From Ophiostoma sp. CBS 140.51 (lineage: Eukaryota; Ascomycota; Sordariomycetes; Ophiostomatales; Ophiostomataceae), in contig JANSLP010000124.1 in the NCBI GenBank assembly GCA_029298735.1, positions 22,218-86,217 on the forward strand: a DNA stretch of 64,000 nt. Direction: 5' to 3'. How positions within the stretch are numbered: position 1 is the first letter of the stretch; every line of letters starts with the position of its first letter. The notes beneath the pieces are model-generated. The model was not told the DNA's origin. It did no database searches and saw nothing but the letters and a program-made list of their open reading frames with translations. Positions 58,922 to 64,000 of this stretch are shown here, one piece after another. Made by a program: the position numbers and the translations under genes.

Positions 58922-61900
58922 TGCTGCTGTGGTTGTGATGTTTTGGGGGTTTTTGTTGTTTTTTGTTTGTTTTGAAAGGGTTCTTGAAGGAACGAGCAGA
59001 GCCGTGGTGTCGAAATTACAATAGAAAGCGATAATGTTTGTATCGGAGAACAGGGTATCAGACCGTATTATGCAATGTGGAATGGGCGTTGTAACAAAAA
59101 AGGAGAGAGTAGTCCAAATTTTGCAAGCAAAAGGAGAACGTTGGTTTGGTTGAGTAGGATTTGTGTGAACGGTAAAGAGCACACGAAATTAGTCGAGAAG
59201 GAACGGATGTCCGAGGCAGGAAAAGTCTCGAACTCGAATGCTAAAAAATAGAGGACAGGATACAAAAAAGAAGCGTTTGTTGGAAATGCTGAAGATGCTG
59301 AAAGCTGAGATGCTGGACTGTAATCTGAACAAGTCCTGAGAAAGAGTCTGAAAAGAGTGACACAGAAGCCGCTGGCTGTATTCCGGATGGTTGGTGAGAA
59401 ATGAGAGAAAAGAGCCGAGAGGGCCGAAAATGGTGTTGTTTGGAGAGAGTTTTTGCGTTTGAAAAAGAGATCCAAATGTCGACGATGGCCAGGCAAGCAG
59501 GCACGGGCACACACAAAAATAGAGAGATGCAGCAGCGTCAGCGCGCAAGAAAAATGGAGGTCCGAAAGCTGAGTTCTTGGGTTTGTCCAACGAGGGAAAT
59601 GGTAAGTGTCGAGATCGAGTGAAATCGGGGGGTCGAGATTATTACGCGTCGGAAGAGTCGAAGAGCGTTGTAAAGTACAAGAATATTAAGGAAGAATAAA
59701 AGGTCGGTAAGGAGTGGTTTGTTCGAAGCAAAAACGAGATGCGAGAAGCAAGAGATGCGAGATTGTGTTGTTCAATTTGAAAAGATTCCAAGTCAAAAGA
59801 CGGAGATCCTCCCAGGATCCGGTTGTTGGTTGCGAGACGCGATGCAAAAGATGCGAAAGAATAAGGCGAAGGAAGAGAAGAGTTTTTCGTTCGGGTCGAA
59901 ATCGAGTCTATTTTTCGAGAGCCACGACTTCGAAATTTCGAGATTTGTCCACAGTACGGGTTCGATGCGAGAGTGAAAAGGCTGGTGATTCGGTTGTCCG
60001 ATGATTCGGTGATCGTCTTATATTTCGAATGGTGATTTGCAGGCAAAAGAAGAGGCAAAAAGGCGATGCGAAAATGGTGAACAGAAGCACGAAAAAGGGA
60101 ACCGCCGCAACGATGTGGGTTGAGAAAAAATCGAAGGGATTAGAGGGCGAAAGAAGAAAGATCCGAGAAAGAAGAAGAAAAGAAAGAAAACGAAGAGGGA
60201 AAAGGGAAAGGGGGAAAGAGAGAAGGGAGGGAAACTGGGGGAGAAGGGAGAGGTCTGACGATGGTCAAAGTCAAGATCGAGAGAAATAGAGAAGGAAGAG
60301 AGAGAAGAGACGAACAAAGAATGTGAAAGAGTGCGAGCAACGAGAAAGAAAGACAGGAAGGGTCGACGAAAGGAGCAAGGGCCAGGCCAGCACACACGGA
60401 AGGTGTGGAGTGTGGGTTGTGGTGGGTGGTGGGCAGCCTGGGTGAGAACAAGGGGCGAAGAAAAAACGAGGAACGCAGGAAGAGAGGGCAAGAGGAAGGG
60501 AACGAGGGAAGGAGCGGAGGAGCATCGAGAGCAGTGATTGGTGGCGAGGAATGGCACGCTGGCAAAAAGAGTAGGTCTCCACTCCTGGACGTGGACCAGG
60601 AACTGGCAAGAAGTGACTGGAAAAGGGCAAGAGCGAACGGCCGTCACAGCAGGAAGCAAGAGCAATCACAGCAGACAAAGTCAGGCACGGCGTGTGCGCA
60701 CTGTACGTGGTACGCGAACGGCAAACGTGCCTTCCTCCGTATGTAGTCTACAGGGGTTGCTCCTGCCTGCAGAGAAGCACAAAGTGCGTGCATTTGAGGA
60801 GGCAGGGGCAGGAACATTGGAGCATTGGAGCATTTTGGGCATGTGCGACACATTCAGGAGACAACAAGGAGGGAAAGAGCAAAGAAGACAGCGAAACCAG
60901 GAAGGAGCGAAGGGAAGGAGGGACGAAAGCCGTGCGGCATTCCTGGATACGAGGCAGAAGATGAGCAGAAGCAAAAGATGAACAAAAGAGGGTCAAGAAA
61001 AGGTTCAGACGGGGCCAACGGGGCAGACGGGGCAGTCCATTGCCCAAACCCATTTCAAGGCATTCTTCAGCCACGATAGTGCGTGCGCCAGAGACGTGCG
61101 TGCGCGATGTAAGGGATTGTCAGAAACAGGAGGCAAACAAGGAGAAAAGAGAGTGGGAAGAAACAGGAGAACAGGGGGTTGCAACAGGGGCGAGGGGCGA
61201 GGGGCTTCAGGGGTTTAGCGAGGTAACGCCTGGAACAGCACTGCAAAGGCCTGGAAGATAGAGACCTACAAAGGTACAAAGGTACAAGGATACAAGGTAC
61301 ACAGCCAAGGATGAACAGCATAGGATCGCCGCTATAGGAAGCGTGGCAGTGAAAAAGCAATAACGATGGAGAGCAAGGCAAAGAGAGACACGAGGGAAAG
61401 GAGAGACAGAAACGACAACAAGAGCAGTCGTAGAGAATATCTCGAAAAGCGCGTCAACAAAAAAGAGGATTCGTGGGAAATGAACAGGCAAAACCTGCAC
61501 GCCGAAAACGACGCCAAATACGATAAAAAGAGGCAGAGAGGGTACTTTGTAGTGTGTTGACGGTGTCTTCCGTGTTCACACTGTCCTGCAACCACCTCGC
61601 CCAATGGCAGCGCACGAGACCTCGAAAAGGGGGACCTGGCTCGCCTGGACAGACAAGTCCAAAAGTCAAAAAGGGCGCTACCAAAAACGGTGTGGCAGCA
61701 GGAGGGCAGATGGAGGCAGGGGGATGCTACCTGGCCGGAGCTAGTGGACAAGTACCCTCAACATGAAACTGCACCAAGACGCGGTGGAGATTGGCCTGGA
61801 AGGATCCTCAAAGGTACCTGGGACACGTCGCTGCCAAGTACTGCGGCAAGTATCTTTCTCAAGGAGAAGCAAACACCCCTGTCCCCAAACCTAAAAATGG

Positions 61901-64000
61901 CCCACGACCAGGCCCACGAATGCCACCTAAGACATCAAAGAAAAGAAAGGCGCGCTGCAAGCCCGTCCAACGCCCACCATCAGGCGGTACGGGGTAAGCG
62001 CCTAGACGTGTGCTCATTTGCTTAGGTGCCAGCCAATCAGGCGAGACAGAGGGCGGCACACCCCTGCAGAGAAGCACCAAAAGCTGCACGCAAGCAGCAC
62101 AAGCAAACACGTCGTGTGCAGACGAAAAGCAGTTGTGCAGACAAAAGAACTGTGCACAACGTCCACTCAGAACACACGATTTACCCCTGTCTTTCCTTTC
62201 CCATTCTCAACTGTCACCCAACCGGCGGCGGCCCTGGCTCCGCGGGCATTGTTCTCTTTTCCTGGATCTGATTTAGATTGATTTGAAAGATTTGATTGTT
62301 GTCGATGCTTTCGTCGTATTGATTGTCGAGGTCCAAAGAGTCCCATGATTGCATGCGGCATCGTCGGAAATGTGATGAGAGAGAAAGTAGCTTGACGGGA
62401 GTGAGATACATTATTACGCCAAAGCCAAGAATGCAGTCAATGATGGGTGCATCTGAGAGAGAATACTGTGGTGAAATGTAGAACTGTTCCTCGACGATCG
62501 TGGCACGTGACATCAACTGCAAAGTACCCAACCGTGACACCAACAAAGTTCGCTCTTCATCTTCCTGGAACCTGTCGATCACTTTTTCCACCTCCATTCT
62601 CTGCACTTCTGCACTCTCCTGCGCTTGCCTGCCAAAAAACTGCCAACGCCAAGCCTTGCAGCGCCATATCCACGAATGCTTGTCCTCTGGTCCCCCCATT
62701 CGGTCACTCGACCCATTTCGAACGCCAACGACTCCATTTGACGATCATGCCTACCGACCGTTCCTCCCGCACAGAAAGATATATGTAGCATTCCTCGTCG
62801 GACGAGAAGCGCGACAGGCCGACCTCGACCTATGAGCCATATTACCAACAGACTACCGAATATGTGAATTGCATACCACGCGTTAAGCTTGCCTGTGCTT
62901 GCCATGGATCGACCACATAACCGCGCCTACGAAGGCAAGCTGCTGTGTACACGATAAACAGCAGGCGAGACATTTGCAGAAATAAAAATAAAAAAATAAA
63001 ATAAAAAAACCACGTCTCCGAGGGACACAGTAGCCGCTGTAGCTTGCAGCAGCTGAGACATTTGGTCGAACAACAACACGGTGCCTCTTGCGTACGTTGA
63101 CAACTTTGCATCAAGTCAAGTCAAGCCAAAGACTTCACAAAGGCAACTTATACGAGGCTCTTGAGATGGCCCATAATGTAGCTGACGTAGACAAGGCCGA
63201 CGAGATGTATGTTGGTTGAAATATGCCTTGTCGTCGTTGATGTAAAGCAACTCGAACCGGCGTGACGTGCCTGCCGTCTGTGAACCTGGCAAACTGTAAA
63301 TGCTCTTTATGATACGCACTGTAGGTTGAGGTTTGTTGGCGGGAAAGGCCGCGTTGAGTTACGATCAAGGTTAAAGTGCCGACGAGAGACAGGCAAGGAG
63401 ACAGGCGACGAAACATTGACCAGGGCAGTCTGAACCCAAAACGGGAACCCAGGCAAACGACGTGCAAAGTACGGGGTCGATGCTGTCGCACGTCGAAAGC
63501 TACCCTTGTCTTGCTGTGGTGCATGCCATTAACCGTACCCATGCTCTTTCTCTCTGCAGTCTCTCACTGCGCCCAATGATTTGCGACGACTTGCGACTTG
63601 CGACTTGCGACGAGCGAGGCTGAGCGCAAGCAGTTTGTAACCACAGTGACGAGTGTGCTGCATGGACAATGAACGGCATTGTTCTTGGAACAGCATCTGT
63701 AGATGCAGCACGACGTACACCGTACACGATGAAGATGCTGAAATGACGCAAGATGGCGAGCTGTGAAGCGAAAGAGTGTCTGAAACAAACGATGGCAAGA
63801 ACGATGGCAAGAAAAATCGCATTTGGTTTATGCTATTTAAGTTTTTTTATTTACAAAATCATGAAGAAAATGGAATGAAACAATTTTTTTTTTTTCAAAA
63901 AAAAAAAAAAACAACATTTGAGTACTTATGAATAAAACAAAAGAAAAGATGGCAAAGGCCCAACGTCGAAAGGAACTTCTTCCCCTCTTGGACGTATCCA
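58922..64000. other. 5-kb region without convincing genes, purine-rich on plus strand
   Basis: The longest gene-free stretch. From about 59000 to 60550 the plus strand is strongly G/A-rich (C/T-rich on the coding strand of the Gln-rich gene), as in a long fungal promoter and 5' leader. It contains tandem-like GGTACAAAG units (61265-61300) and near-repeats of GAGCATTGGAGCATT (60820-60835) and ACGGGGC (61013-61035). At 62214-62699 a 161-codon minus frame has no motif. The last 160 bases hold a T13/A15 pair (listed separately). Part may be an unannotated non-coding transcript or a very long leader; the sequence alone does not show this. Confidence 0.45.
63882..63912. repeat. Poly-T / poly-A inverted homopolymer pair
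   Basis: A run of about 13 T is followed at once by C and about 15 A. It could form a perfect AT hairpin or be a paired transcription-end signal; it is also a likely place for sequencing errors. Confidence 0.7.

Noticed and set aside
57272..58975. 567-codon plus-strand frame rich in Leu and Val
   Set aside because: It is the antisense shadow of the Gln-rich gene: CAG tracts read backwards as CTG give Leu runs. Codon use and the conserved N-terminus support the minus strand.
62214..62699. 161-codon minus-strand frame near the window end
   Set aside because: No motif, no supporting codon pattern, and Asn/Gln/Ile-rich ends typical of chance AT-rich reading.
1..64000. CRISPR arrays, prophage or bacterial operon features
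   Set aside because: Spliceosomal introns, an intron-bearing tRNA and fungal regulators show a eukaryotic nuclear region. No regularly spaced direct repeats of CRISPR type were seen.

Overview
The window is nuclear DNA of a filamentous ascomycete (Pezizomycotina, probably a Sordariomycete). The evidence is short spliceosomal introns of 47-71 nt with CTRAC-type branch sites, Zn2Cys6 transcription factors of the XlnR type, an intron-bearing tRNA-Gln, many MFS carriers, low-complexity Gln-rich and acidic proteins, and GC-rich coding sequence between AT-rich spacers. The genus is an inference and was not determined.

Layout. 0-6.3 kb: a bZIP regulator cut by the window edge, a decayed cytochrome P450, a TauD-type dioxygenase and a glyoxalase-fold protein. 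6.3 kb: tRNA-Gln(CTG). 6.8-31.5 kb: a metabolic block with an amidohydrolase-type lactonase, a Zn2Cys6 regulator, a GH95 alpha-L-fucosidase, an XlnR-like Zn2Cys6 regulator, an enolase-superfamily L-fuconate dehydratase, an aldo-keto reductase of the D-arabinose/L-fucose dehydrogenase type, a sugar-porter MFS carrier, a class II aldolase, an Ldh2-type dehydrogenase, an isocitrate dehydrogenase paralog and two ACS-family MFS carriers. 32.7-35.6 kb: an FAD monooxygenase and a monocarboxylate-type MFS carrier. 36-45.4 kb: one giant gene for a 3,125-residue helicase-like protein (DUF6606/DUF3638/DUF3645). 46.8-58.9 kb: a DHA1 drug-type carrier, a GGCT-fold protein with a disordered tail, a Cys-rich secreted protein, an SDR and a Gln-rich protein. 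58.9-64 kb: no convincing gene.

How the block may work. GH95 would release L-fucose, the sugar porter would import it, the aldo-keto reductase would oxidise it to L-fuconolactone, the amidohydrolase would open the lactone and the enolase would dehydrate L-fuconate to 2-keto-3-deoxy-L-fuconate. The class II aldolase and/or the Ldh2-type enzyme would finish the route toward pyruvate and a C3 product. This matches, family by family, the non-phosphorylative L-fucose pathway known from bacteria. I infer that the block is a fungal L-fucose catabolic cluster with its own regulators. Four intergenic copies of the palindrome TCCGCGGA between 24.2 and 29.8 kb, and a related double site upstream of the lactonase, suggest a shared regulator for part of it. 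No function here has been tested; assignments rest on motifs, family resemblance and gene order.
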